Source of the DNA: an uncultured Opitutia bacterium
GTDB lineage: Bacteria; Verrucomicrobiota; Verrucomicrobiia; Opitutales; UBA953
Length of the DNA: 5,273 nt
NCBI GenBank assembly: GCA_903895475.1
Contig: CAITUF010000038.1
Location: 1-5,273, forward strand
Direction of reading: 5' to 3'
Positions 1 to 5,273 of the stretch are shown here, piece after piece. The notes under the pieces are model-generated. The model was given only the letters and a program-made list of their open reading frames with translations, had not been told where the DNA came from and made no database searches. Both the position numbers and the translations under genes were made by a program. How positions within the stretch are numbered: the first letter of the stretch is position 1; each line of letters begins with the position of its first letter.

Positions 1-57
1 CCTTATCTTTCGTTTTGACGCAGGGGCAGGGAGTCCCATCGTCAGACGACTCAGGAC

Positions 58-128
58 AGTCCGATGGTGTAATGGTAGCACAGGAGATTCTGATTCTCCT
101 TGTCTAGGTTCAAATCCTAGTCGGACTA
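58..128 (+). tRNA. tRNA-Gln (anticodon CUG)
   Basis: The 71-nt sequence folds into a complete cloverleaf. The acceptor stem 58-64 pairs with 121-127 over seven Watson-Crick pairs, and A128 is the discriminator. The D stem is GTG 67-69 with CAC 79-81, and its loop carries the usual GG at 74-75. The anticodon stem is GGAGA 83-87 with TCTCC 95-99, closing the loop TTCTGAT with anticodon CTG at 90-92, flanked by T89 and A93. The T stem is CTAGG 104-108 with CCTAG 116-120, and its loop is TTCAAAT. Anticodon CUG reads the glutamine codon CAG. The 3' CCA is not encoded, so it must be added after transcription. A terminator follows 13 nt downstream, so the gene is probably the last or only one in its transcript. 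Confidence 0.97.
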
Positions 129-141
129 TTTTTGAAACACG

Positions 142-166
142 AAGCCCTCCTTGCGGAGGGCTTTTT
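142..166 (+). terminator. Intrinsic terminator of the tRNA-Gln transcript
   Basis: AAGCCCTCC (142-150) pairs perfectly with GGAGGGCTT (155-163) around the tetraloop TTGC, followed directly by a T run (162-166 is TTTTT). This is a textbook Rho-independent terminator for the plus strand. Flanking CACGAA (137-142) and TTCGTG (165-170) are also complementary and could lengthen the stem. Read on the minus strand, the hairpin would follow the end of the propeller gene (stop at 202), but without a good T run it would be only a weak stop in that direction. Confidence 0.92.
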
Positions 167-201
167 CGTGCCAATTTAATAGTTTGGAGGCCCCGACCGG
201 C

Positions 202-1323
202 TCAGCGGTCGTTCCAGAGGATGAGTAAGTTCTTGGTCTGGCGGCCGGCGACGATGAGGTCGGGCTTGCCGTCGCCGTTGAGGTCGGCGGCCTTGAAATC
301 TTCGACCGCGATCTCCTTGGTCGTCAGCGTGCTTGTGCGCCACGTTTTGCCGGCGGCATCGAGCGGGGTCAGCAGGCGGATGCCAGGGTCAGTACCGCGC
401 CAGCCGACGACGTATTGGTCGGAGCCTGTGCCGAGGAAATCGGCGACGGCGACCGCGTGGCCTTCCTTGAAGCCATCGAGCAACTGTTGGCGGACCCACT
501 TGCCGTCAGTATCTTGCGTGTAGACCGCGGACGTCGTACCATGGAAGGGCTCGACCGTCGCGAGGAAGCGCTGGCCGTTGGCGAGTTTGCCGTCGCGTAG
601 TTCGCCCGTCGGAACGTTCGTGAGCGCGGTATTGGTCCAGGCACCGGCCTTAAAGGAGTTTAGCCAGATGCCCTCCTTGGAGCCGGAGAGAATCTCTTGG
701 GCAGGGCCAGTGCTCCAGCGCGTCGGCTGCAGGTTATGCGTCACGTGGCCGACTTCGTTGACCACGGTGAGTTTCCAGGGCTGCTTGGGGTCGGCAGGCT
801 TTTCATAGGCAATCATCTTGGCCCCGACTCCGGCGTTATTCTTATTGGCGCGGCCGTGGAGCGGCTGGACGACGAGGTCCCAGCGTTTAGCGTCAATCTG
901 CACCCATTGCATCCGGTGGACCGTCGGCTCATGTGGTAAGGCGATGGCTTCCCATTTCTGCGTCGGGTCAGCGGGTGCCTTGAGGTAGAACACCCCCCCG
1001 CTATTGACCGTATCGGAAGGATTCCAGCCGGCGCCGACGGCAATCTCACATTTACCTTCGACGACTTGGGCTGCGATGCAGACGTGGTCGAGCTTGGTCA
1101 GGTTTTCAGCGATGACATGCTTCTTCCACGTCGGGTTCTGGTACCACTGCACCGTGTGCTGGTCGGCCAAGATGATATCAGGCTTCCCGTCGCCATCGAC
1201 GTCGGCAATCGCGAGCCCGTAGCCGATGGAGACCTTATCGACCTCTTGCAGTCGGAACTTGGGTTCCGCCGGGGCGGCGAGGACGAGTAGGGGGCAGAGC
1301 GTCAGGAGCGGGGTCAGCTTCAT
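202..1323 (-). CDS. Secreted FG-GAP/VCBS-repeat beta-propeller protein
   Basis: This 373-residue protein has a Sec signal peptide (residues 1-19, KLTP then a leucine-rich core, probable cleavage after APA), so it should act in the periplasm or outside the cell. Two clear FG-GAP/VCBS calcium-binding motifs lie at the ends: DVDGDGKPD (41-49) and DLNGDGKPD (347-355). A degenerate copy, VADFLGTGSDQYVVGWRG, is at 293-310. Motifs at both termini suit a closed beta-propeller, probably seven-bladed, filling the whole mature chain. The blocks VHRM (135-138) and EPFHGTTSAVYT (258-269) resemble, from memory, the propeller half of aldos-2-ulose dehydratase, but the cupin domains of that enzyme are absent. 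Enzymatic activity is therefore unproven; binding of a sugar or protein is equally possible. No Shine-Dalgarno site precedes the ATG (CTTAGTCCTTATTC upstream). It is transcribed away from the phosphoesterase gene. Confidence 0.9.
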   Translation of the reverse strand: MKLTPLLTLCPLLVLAAPAEPKFRLQEVDKVSIGYGLAIADVDGDGKPDIILADQHTVQWYQNPTWKKHVIAENLTKLDHVCIAAQVVEGKCEIAVGAGWNPSDTVNSGGVFYLKAPADPTQKWEAIALPHEPTVHRMQWVQIDAKRWDLVVQPLHGRANKNNAGVGAKMIAYEKPADPKQPWKLTVVNEVGHVTHNLQPTRWSTGPAQEILSGSKEGIWLNSFKAGAWTNTALTNVPTGELRDGKLANGQRFLATVEPFHGTTSAVYTQDTDGKWVRQQLLDGFKEGHAVAVADFLGTGSDQYVVGWRGTDPGIRLLTPLDAAGKTWRTSTLTTKEIAVEDFKAADLNGDGKPDLIVAGRQTKNLLILWNDR

Positions 1324-1373
1324 GAATAAGGACTAAGCCGTCCGGCCCCACCTGTCCACCGCTGTTCCCTCCG

Positions 1374-1464
1374 CGGTGCCATACCTGAATAATGGGGTCA
1401 GGCACCAACATTGGGGTCTGACCCCATTAATGGTGCCTGACCCCGTTATCAGGGTGTGGCACCG
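1374..1464. repeat. 91-bp imperfect palindrome, REP-like or MITE-like
   Basis: The whole segment is symmetric about T1419. Outer arms 1374-1386 and 1452-1464 pair over 13 positions, including two G·T. After a 2-nt mismatch, arms 1389-1407 and 1431-1449 pair over 19 positions with one G·T. The centre TGGGGTC-T-GACCCCA (1412-1426) is a palindrome in its own right. About 40 of 45 positions are paired. The building blocks are GGGGTCAGGCACC and its reverse complement, GGGGTCTGACCCC in the middle, and a decayed copy at 1451-1463. It sits between two divergent genes and contains no reading frame of note. It could form a DNA cruciform, or a long RNA hairpin in either 5' leader. Assignment to a REP/MITE-type family is inference. 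Confidence 0.88.
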
Positions 1465-1506
1465 ATATGGGTTTGAGGTGGGTGCGTGCTCGGCTAGAAA
1501 AGTTGG

Positions 1507-2610
1507 ATGCTACCCCGCCGGTCTTTCCTGAAGCTTGGTGCCGCTGCCTCGCTAGCGACCGTGTCTGGCGTCTCCGTCCGTTTGGGCGCGGCCGACAAGC
1601 CAGCGGTGCCGGCCTTCACGCCGGTTGCCTTTGCCGTCATCGGCGACACTCATTACTTCGCGGACAAGGATGACCCTTCCGCGCTGCAGCCCGCCTCGCG
1701 AGCCATCACCGCGGCCCTCATCGAGCAGCTCAACCGTCTGCCTGGTTCCGAACTGCCTGCCGCTCTGGGCGGCGGCAAGGTGCTTCCCTTGAGTCAGGTC
1801 ATCCACGTCGGTGACATCATCGACAGTGGCGACAAGAACGGAGCCGTCATCTCCAAGATGCAGGCCACTGAGTGGAAGGAATGGCAGGCCGACTATGGTT
1901 TAGACGGTAAGGACGGCCGGCTCAAGTGCCCCACGTACGAGATCCACGGCAACCACGACGGCCCGCACGGCAAGGGCCTCGTACTTGACGGCATCATCGC
2001 GCGTAATAAACAGCGTAAGGACCTTAAGGCCGTCTCAGCGAATGGCCTCCACTACGCATGGGTCGTGAACGGCGTGCACTTCATCAACCTCGGAATCACC
2101 GTCGGTCGGGTGAAGACCGTCACCCGCAAGCGCCGCTACGATCCGATGGACAGCCTCGAGTTCCTCGTCGAGTACCTCGCCAAGCACGTCGGCACATCCG
2201 GCGCGCCGGTGGTCATCTCGCACCACGTCGACTTTGCCCGCTATGCCTTGCCCGTGGCGGACGAAATCGTCCTCAAGAACGAGTGGGACTACGCGGACGT
2301 GCAGGCCTTCCACGACGCCCTTAAGCCTTACCGCATCGCCGGCATCTTCTATGGCCACACGCACGTACGCGCTGTCTTTGCATGGCGCGGACCGAAGCCC
2401 GACCCCGTCGTCGCCGGCAAGCCGTTGCCTCTGGGCATCCCAACCTTCAATACGGACAACTCCGCGCACTTCGGCGGACCCACGCAGGCCTTTCTTTATG
2501 TCGAAGTCCACGCGGAGGATATCCTGGTCCGCGAACTTGCGACCAAGGACGCTTGGAAGACCTCTGCCTGGACCAACCTCAGCTGGCGCCTCCCGCACTA
2601 CACTGGTTGA
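1507..2610 (+). CDS. Tat-exported calcineurin-like metallophosphoesterase
   Basis: This 367-residue protein is predicted to be exported folded through the Tat system: the N-terminus reads MLPRRSFLKLGAAASLA, with the twin-arginine motif at 4-9 and processing likely near residue 29. The metallophosphoesterase motifs occur in order: GDTH (46-49; D47, H49), VGDIID (101-106; D103), GNHD (148-151; N149, H150), SHH (238-240) and GHTH (283-286; H284, H286). Together they form the two-metal centre of the calcineurin-like family, so it should hydrolyse phosphate mono- or diesters in the periplasm. The substrate cannot be told from sequence. An in-frame TAG at 1495-1497 leaves ATG 1507 as the only sensible start. 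The leader lacks a good Shine-Dalgarno site (only AGAAAAG). The gene is divergent from the propeller gene, and related palindromes lie on both sides of it. Confidence 0.95.
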   Translation: MLPRRSFLKLGAAASLATVSGVSVRLGAADKPAVPAFTPVAFAVIGDTHYFADKDDPSALQPASRAITAALIEQLNRLPGSELPAALGGGKVLPLSQVIHVGDIIDSGDKNGAVISKMQATEWKEWQADYGLDGKDGRLKCPTYEIHGNHDGPHGKGLVLDGIIARNKQRKDLKAVSANGLHYAWVVNGVHFINLGITVGRVKTVTRKRRYDPMDSLEFLVEYLAKHVGTSGAPVVISHHVDFARYALPVADEIVLKNEWDYADVQAFHDALKPYRIAGIFYGHTHVRAVFAWRGPKPDPVVAGKPLPLGIPTFNTDNSAHFGGPTQAFLYVEVHAEDILVRELATKDAWKTSAWTNLSWRLPHYTG

Positions 2611-2629
2611 TTGGTCCCGGGCCTAAATA

Positions 2630-2665
2630 ATGGGGTCAGACCCTATTAGTGGGGTCTGACCCTAT
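2630..2665. repeat. 36-bp palindrome between convergent genes, related to the 1374-1464 repeat
   Basis: Arms 2630-2645 and 2650-2665 pair over 16 positions (two G·T) around the 4-nt loop TTAG. Each arm is itself near-palindromic (GGGGTCAGACCCT and GGGGTCTGACCCT). The left arm and its flank (2622-2639) match 1384-1401 of the first repeat at 17 of 18 positions, so the two belong to one family. It fills most of the 63-bp gap between the stop codons of the phosphoesterase and marC genes. A strong hairpin there could block read-through or protect mRNA 3' ends in both directions, but no T run follows on either strand, so it is not a classical intrinsic terminator. Confidence 0.87.
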
Positions 2666-2673
2666 CGCCGCGG

Positions 2674-3303
2674 TTAGCGGAGGAGGGCGGGGAAGAGTTT
2701 GCCGAGGCCGTCGGCCATGATCTCGACGCCGATGGCGGCGAGGACGAGGCCCATGAGGCGGGTCATGACGTTAATGCCGGTCTGACCGAGGATACGCGTG
2801 ATGCGTGTGCTGGCGAAGAGGCAGGCGAAGGTCGCAAGGGCGCCGACGACCGCGTAGCCCACGAGGAGCGCTTGGTCACCGAAGCCTTGCGATTTCTCGG
2901 CGTAGATGACCATCGTCGAAATCGTCGCCGGGCCAGTGATGAGTGGCACCGCCAACGGCGAGACCGCCACGCTGTCACCAGCATCCAGTTTTTCCGTCGC
3001 TTGGCTTAGGTCGTGGTCGGAGCTATCCGCTGGCTTTGCATTGAGCATCTGCACGGCGTTGATGAGCAGCAGGACGCCGCCGCCGACTTGGAAGGACGCG
3101 ATGGAGATCCCGAAGAAGCGTAGTAACTGGAGCCCCGCGAGGGCGCTCGTCGCGATGACCAGGAAAACCGTGAGCGTACTCACCCAGATGGTGCGTTGAC
3201 GCTGGGCTGGGGTGAGGTGCGCCGTGAAGTGGATGAAGAACGGGATTACGCCGATCGGGTTGAGCACGGCGAGTAGCGTGAGCAGTGGCTTCAGGTAATC
3301 CAT
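2674..3303 (-). CDS. MarC-family (UPF0056) inner-membrane protein
   Basis: The 209-residue, strongly hydrophobic protein has about six membrane segments, near residues 4-27, 39-61, 66-87, 112-134, 144-165 and 180-203. MarC-family hallmarks are visible: LNPIGVIPFF (14-23) in the first helix and SPLAVPLITGPATIS (115-129) in the fourth, an internal-repeat pattern of this family. A charged loop (about 89-111) divides the halves. Length is typical for the family. The start is set at ATG 3301-3303 because TGAGG lies five bases upstream and homologues begin just before the first helix; upstream in-frame starts (ATG at 3325-3327 and 3355-3357) would add an uncharacteristic hydrophilic tail. The family's role is unknown; the old link to multiple antibiotic resistance was not upheld, and transport of a small solute is a guess. 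It lies 114 bp downstream of purC on the same strand. Confidence 0.93.
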   Translation of the reverse strand: MDYLKPLLTLLAVLNPIGVIPFFIHFTAHLTPAQRQRTIWVSTLTVFLVIATSALAGLQLLRFFGISIASFQVGGGVLLLINAVQMLNAKPADSSDHDLSQATEKLDAGDSVAVSPLAVPLITGPATISTMVIYAEKSQGFGDQALLVGYAVVGALATFACLFASTRITRILGQTGINVMTRLMGLVLAAIGVEIMADGLGKLFPALLR

Positions 3304-3308
3304 AGAAG

Positions 3309-3312
3309 CCTC
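3309..3312 (-). promoter_or_regulatory. Ribosome binding site fixing the marC-family start
   Basis: GAGG on the minus strand lies five bases before ATG 3301-3303. Together with the position of the first membrane helix, it selects this start over the upstream in-frame ATGs at 3325-3327 and 3355-3357. Confidence 0.65.
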
Positions 3313-3417
3313 ACGATGGCGAAGCATCCCGCTGGGGCAATGACGTGAAATGCCCATGAACAATCATTCGGACGGGTTGGCTCCATCGCCCGCCCGCTTT
3401 CGCTCCTTAAGCGCGCT

Positions 3418-4281
3418 TTACGCCGTCAAACGCTCAAGACACTCCGCGTAGAGCGCTTGCGTCTTGGTCACAACATCGTCGGGCAGGCGTGGGCCGGGGG
3501 CGGTCTTGTCCCATGGCTGGGCCTCGAGCCAATCGCGCACGAACTGCTTGTCGTAGGAAGGTTGGGCGCGGCCGGGCTGCCAGGTCGAAGCCGGCCAGTA
3601 GCGGGAAGAGTCTGGCGTCAGCACCTCGTCGATGAGGACCAGTGAGCCATCGGGGGCGGTACCGAATTCAAACTTCGTGTCGGCGAGAATTACGCCGGCC
3701 TTGGCCGCGCGTTCGGCGCCCATACGGTAGAGTGCAATCGACGTATCGTGGACCGTGCGGAAGACCTGTGCGCCGAGGATTTGCTCGCACTGGGCGTTGG
3801 TGATGGCCTCGTCGTGGCCTTCGGCGGCCTTGGTCGACGGGGTGAAAATGGGCGTCGGTAGCTTCGAGCCGTCGAGCAAGCCGGCGGGCAGGGCGTGATC
3901 GAGGATGGCGCCACCCTTCTTGTATTCCTTAAAGCCACTGCCAGCGAGGTAGCCGCGCACGACGGCCTCGACGGGCAGAGGGACGAGTTTGCGCACCAGC
4001 ATCGAGCGCGGGATTAAGTGTTCGTGGCCCTTCAGCGCGCGGGTCAGTGCTGCGGCGTGGTCGGGCACGAGGTGGGTGGGAAACACTGCCTTCGCTTGTT
4101 CAAACCACCAGAGGCTGATGTGCGTGAGTAGAATGCCTTTGCCGGGTACGCCGTTGGGCATGACGACGTCGAAAGCGGACAGCCGATCCGTCGCCACGAT
4201 GAGGTAGTGTTCGCCCAGGTCGAAGACCTCGCGGACCTTCCCCTTCGCCTTCAGTGGGAAGGGTAGGCCGGTCACGGTCAT
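3418..4281 (-). CDS. purC: Phosphoribosylaminoimidazole-succinocarboxamide (SAICAR) synthase
   Basis: PurC is a cytoplasmic enzyme of de novo purine synthesis. It joins CAIR with aspartate, using ATP, to give SAICAR. From ATG 4281 the protein has 287 residues. The N-terminal nucleotide-binding element is GKVREVF (14-20), followed by ATDRLSAFDVVMPN (30-43) and GKGILLT (48-53 region). Both family signatures are present: LPVEAVVRGYLAGSG (102-116) and LADTKFEFG (199-207). IDEVLTPDSSRYWP (217-230) and the YDKQFVRDWLE tail (243-253) mark the longer ADE1-like subtype rather than the short E. coli form of about 237 residues. ATG 4281 is preferred because AAGGAA precedes it by six bases; ATG 4314 would add 11 residues (MKTPPLPKEAL) and cannot be excluded. 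All expected core motifs are intact. It is divergent from the TatD-family gene. Confidence 0.97.
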   Translation of the reverse strand: MTVTGLPFPLKAKGKVREVFDLGEHYLIVATDRLSAFDVVMPNGVPGKGILLTHISLWWFEQAKAVFPTHLVPDHAAALTRALKGHEHLIPRSMLVRKLVPLPVEAVVRGYLAGSGFKEYKKGGAILDHALPAGLLDGSKLPTPIFTPSTKAAEGHDEAITNAQCEQILGAQVFRTVHDTSIALYRMGAERAAKAGVILADTKFEFGTAPDGSLVLIDEVLTPDSSRYWPASTWQPGRAQPSYDKQFVRDWLEAQPWDKTAPGPRLPDDVVTKTQALYAECLERLTA

Positions 4282-4287
4282 CAAGGC

Positions 4288-4293
4288 TTCCTT
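4288..4293 (-). promoter_or_regulatory. Ribosome binding site deciding the purC start
   Basis: AAGGAA on the minus strand, six bases before ATG 4279-4281, is the best Shine-Dalgarno sequence in the window. The competing in-frame ATG at 4312-4314 has only AGG directly abutting it, too close to work well. If the longer start is used, this site is merely coding sequence. Confidence 0.6.
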
Positions 4294-4355
4294 GGGCAAG
4301 GGCGGCGTTTTCATCCTGCCACGGAGATAGGCGAGGGCGGGCCAAGAGGGCAAGG

Positions 4356-4380
4356 ACAACGCACGCCGATTCGGCGTTGT
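4356..4380. repeat. Imperfect inverted repeat in the purC/TatD-family divergent gap
   Basis: ACAACGC (4356-4362) is the exact reverse complement of GCGTTGT (4374-4380). Alternatively, CGCCG (4364-4368) pairs with CGGCG (4372-4376) around ATT. The structure lies midway between the two divergent starts, where an operator or a leader hairpin could be. It does not resemble a PurR box that I can recognise, and chance is possible at this GC content. Confidence 0.4.
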
Positions 4381-4418
4381 GGCCTCTGAACGGCTCGATA
4401 GGTTAATGCTTCGCCCGG

Positions 4419-5216
4419 ATGCTCGTTCACGACGCCCATTGCCATTACCAGTTCGCCGAAGTCCCGGATGCGGCGGTCGAACTCGCTCGGCGCGAAGGCG
4501 TCGGTTATGCCGTTGTTAATGGCAGTGCCCCCATTGATTGGCCTGACGTCGCCGCCCTCGCGGCGCGCGATGCGAGGAACCTTCCCGCCTTTGGCCTGCA
4601 CCCGTGGGACGTCCCGACCGCGCCCGTGGGTTGGGAATCGCAGCTTCGGGCCATCTTGCTCGCTCATCCCCAGGCCTCGGTCGGTGAGATGGGTTTAGAC
4701 CGGTGGGTCGAAGGCCATGACCCCGTTGCGCAGGAAGCGGCCTTTCGGGTCCAGCTCGCCTTGGCCGTCGAACTGGACCGCCCGCTCACGATTCATTGTG
4801 TCCGCGCGATGGGTCCGCTCATGGATATCTTGCGGAACACGCCCGTCCCGCGGCGCGGTTTCCTCCTGCACAGCTGGAACGGACCAGTGGAGCTCGTGCC
4901 GGAACTCGTGGGACTCGGGGCTTACTTCTCTTTTAGCGCGCATCACCTCCGTCCGACGAAGGCCGACCTTCGTGCGCAGTTTACCGCCGCGATCCCCTCG
5001 GACCGCGTACTGGTCGAGACCGATGCGCCGGCGTTATGTCCAGCCCCGGAGTACCGGCGGCAGGAGCTCGCGCCTGACGCGGCGGGCGTTGAGCAGAATC
5101 ACCCGGTGAACCTTTTGGTTAACTTGGAGGAACTCGCGCGGACTCGCGGGCTTCGGCCGGAGCAAGCAGCGGAGCTCACGAGCGTGAACTTCGCCCGCTT
5201 ATTCCTTGGGCAATAA
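4419..5216 (+). CDS. TatD-family metal-dependent hydrolase (putative DNase)
   Basis: This 265-residue protein has the usual length of TatD hydrolases, which are cytoplasmic TIM-barrel amidohydrolase-superfamily enzymes; characterised members are metal-dependent nucleases (3'-5' exonucleases/DNases). The metal ligands appear in order: HDAHCH (4-9; H7, H9), GEMGLD (89-94; E90), TIHC (124-127; H126), HSWNG (151-155; H151) and ETDAP (200-204; D202). GLHPW (59-63) and the C-terminal NHPVNLLVNLEELA (227-240) are also family features. The set of ligands is complete, so it should be active. Which paralogue it matches (TatD, YcfH or YjjV) cannot be decided here, so no symbol is given. ATG 4419 starts two residues before the first motif; no good Shine-Dalgarno site precedes it. 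It converges on, and overlaps, a probable tcdA, a neighbour seen elsewhere with TatD genes. Confidence 0.94.
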   Translation: MLVHDAHCHYQFAEVPDAAVELARREGVGYAVVNGSAPIDWPDVAALAARDARNLPAFGLHPWDVPTAPVGWESQLRAILLAHPQASVGEMGLDRWVEGHDPVAQEAAFRVQLALAVELDRPLTIHCVRAMGPLMDILRNTPVPRRGFLLHSWNGPVELVPELVGLGAYFSFSAHHLRPTKADLRAQFTAAIPSDRVLVETDAPALCPAPEYRRQELAPDAAGVEQNHPVNLLVNLEELARTRGLRPEQAAELTSVNFARLFLGQ

Positions 5217-5273
5217 AGCGAGTCGGAGCGCTTCACCCGCGGCAGCGAGCCCGAACGCCCCGGCCACGTGGGA
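5199..5273 (-). CDS. C-terminal end of probable tRNA threonylcarbamoyladenosine dehydratase (TcdA, ThiF/E1-like)
   Basis: The minus strand is open from the window edge to TAA at 5199-5201 and encodes the last 24 residues of a protein: VAGAFGLAAAGEALRLALL within it, then PKE. The pattern V-x-G-x-FGL-x-x-A with a following amphipathic helix resembles the C-terminus of TcdA, the ATP-dependent enzyme that cyclises t6A37 to ct6A in tRNAs. The catalytic ThiF domain lies beyond the window. The position supports this, because TatD-family and TcdA genes are often neighbours (recalled, not checked). The gene's end overlaps the TatD-family 3' end by 18 bp in the opposite direction. With so few residues the assignment is tentative; another Rossmann-fold protein is possible, though a real coding end here seems likely. 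Confidence 0.55.
   Translation of the reverse strand, partial: SHVAGAFGLAAAGEALRLALLPKE

Noticed and set aside
15..43. TTGACG (15-20) as a -35 box for the tRNA-Gln gene
   Set aside because: The -35 match is good, but no acceptable -10 hexamer follows at 16-18 bases (ATCGTC or CATCGT at best), so no promoter is claimed. Otherwise bases 1-57 show nothing definite.
58..128. tRNA-Gln as an integration site for a mobile island
   Set aside because: There is no integrase and no second copy of the tRNA 3' end in the window, and the downstream genes look like ordinary chromosomal genes.
2035..2598. Long minus-strand reading frame (187 residues) opposite the phosphoesterase gene
   Set aside because: It lies entirely antisense to a gene with complete catalytic motifs. 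Its product is rich in V, D, R and G, as expected from the complement of GC-rich codons, and shows no domain.
3335..3355. GGGCA/TGCCC hairpin upstream of the marC-family gene
   Set aside because: Only five base pairs around an 11-nt loop, with no T run; chance is likely at this GC content.
3291..3386. 31-codon minus-strand frame starting at ATG 3384-3386 and overlapping the marC-family start, with AAGGAG upstream
   Set aside because: The Shine-Dalgarno-like sequence is about 16 bases from the ATG, too far to be convincing. The peptide shows no recognisable feature, and a leader-peptide role has no support beyond position.
3409..3418. AAGCGCGCTT palindrome at the purC stop codon as a terminator
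   Set aside because: A 10-bp perfect palindrome leaves no room for a loop, and no T run follows on the minus strand. It is probably incidental.
4377..4407. Promoter for the TatD-family gene (TTGTGG with TAGGTT or GTTAAT)
   Set aside because: The best spacing gives only three of six matches to the -10 consensus, and the better hexamer requires a 19-base spacer.
1..5273. A hidden defence, toxin-antitoxin, CRISPR or phage system
   Set aside because: Every sizeable coding region belongs to a recognisable non-defence family. No short spaced repeats, toxin-like small gene pair, nuclease-helicase set or phage gene was seen.

Overview
The window (about 60% GC by eye) looks like ordinary chromosomal DNA from a free-living Gram-negative bacterium. 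The mix of genes fits Verrucomicrobiota, perhaps Opitutae: a secreted FG-GAP/VCBS propeller protein, a Tat-exported phosphoesterase, a long ADE1-type PurC, and a TatD-family hydrolase beside a probable TcdA. That placement is inference, because no rRNA or other phylogenetic marker is present.

Layout, left to right. A tRNA-Gln(CUG) gene (58-128) is followed by a strong intrinsic terminator (142-166). A minus-strand gene (202-1323) encodes a secreted beta-propeller protein. It diverges from a plus-strand gene (1507-2610) for a Tat-exported calcineurin-like metallophosphoesterase. A 91-bp imperfect palindrome (1374-1464), built from GGGGTCAGGCACC and GGGGTCTGACCCC units, fills much of the gap between them. 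A related 36-bp palindrome (2630-2665) lies between the convergent ends of the phosphoesterase gene and a minus-strand MarC-family membrane protein gene (2674-3303). Upstream of marC on the same strand is purC (3418-4281, purine biosynthesis). Divergent from purC is a TatD-family metal-dependent hydrolase (4419-5216). Its 3' end overlaps, tail to tail, the last codons of a minus-strand gene cut by the window edge (5199-5273), probably tRNA threonylcarbamoyladenosine dehydratase (TcdA).

The genes do not form one pathway. PurC, the tRNA and the TatD/TcdA pair are housekeeping. The propeller protein and the phosphoesterase are both predicted to be exported and share a divergent control region, so they may be co-regulated, but nothing shows a common substrate.

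The signal that ordinary annotation does not explain is the palindromic repeat pair flanking the phosphoesterase gene. It looks like a REP-like or MITE-like dispersed element. I found no defence system, CRISPR array, transposase, integrase or phage gene.
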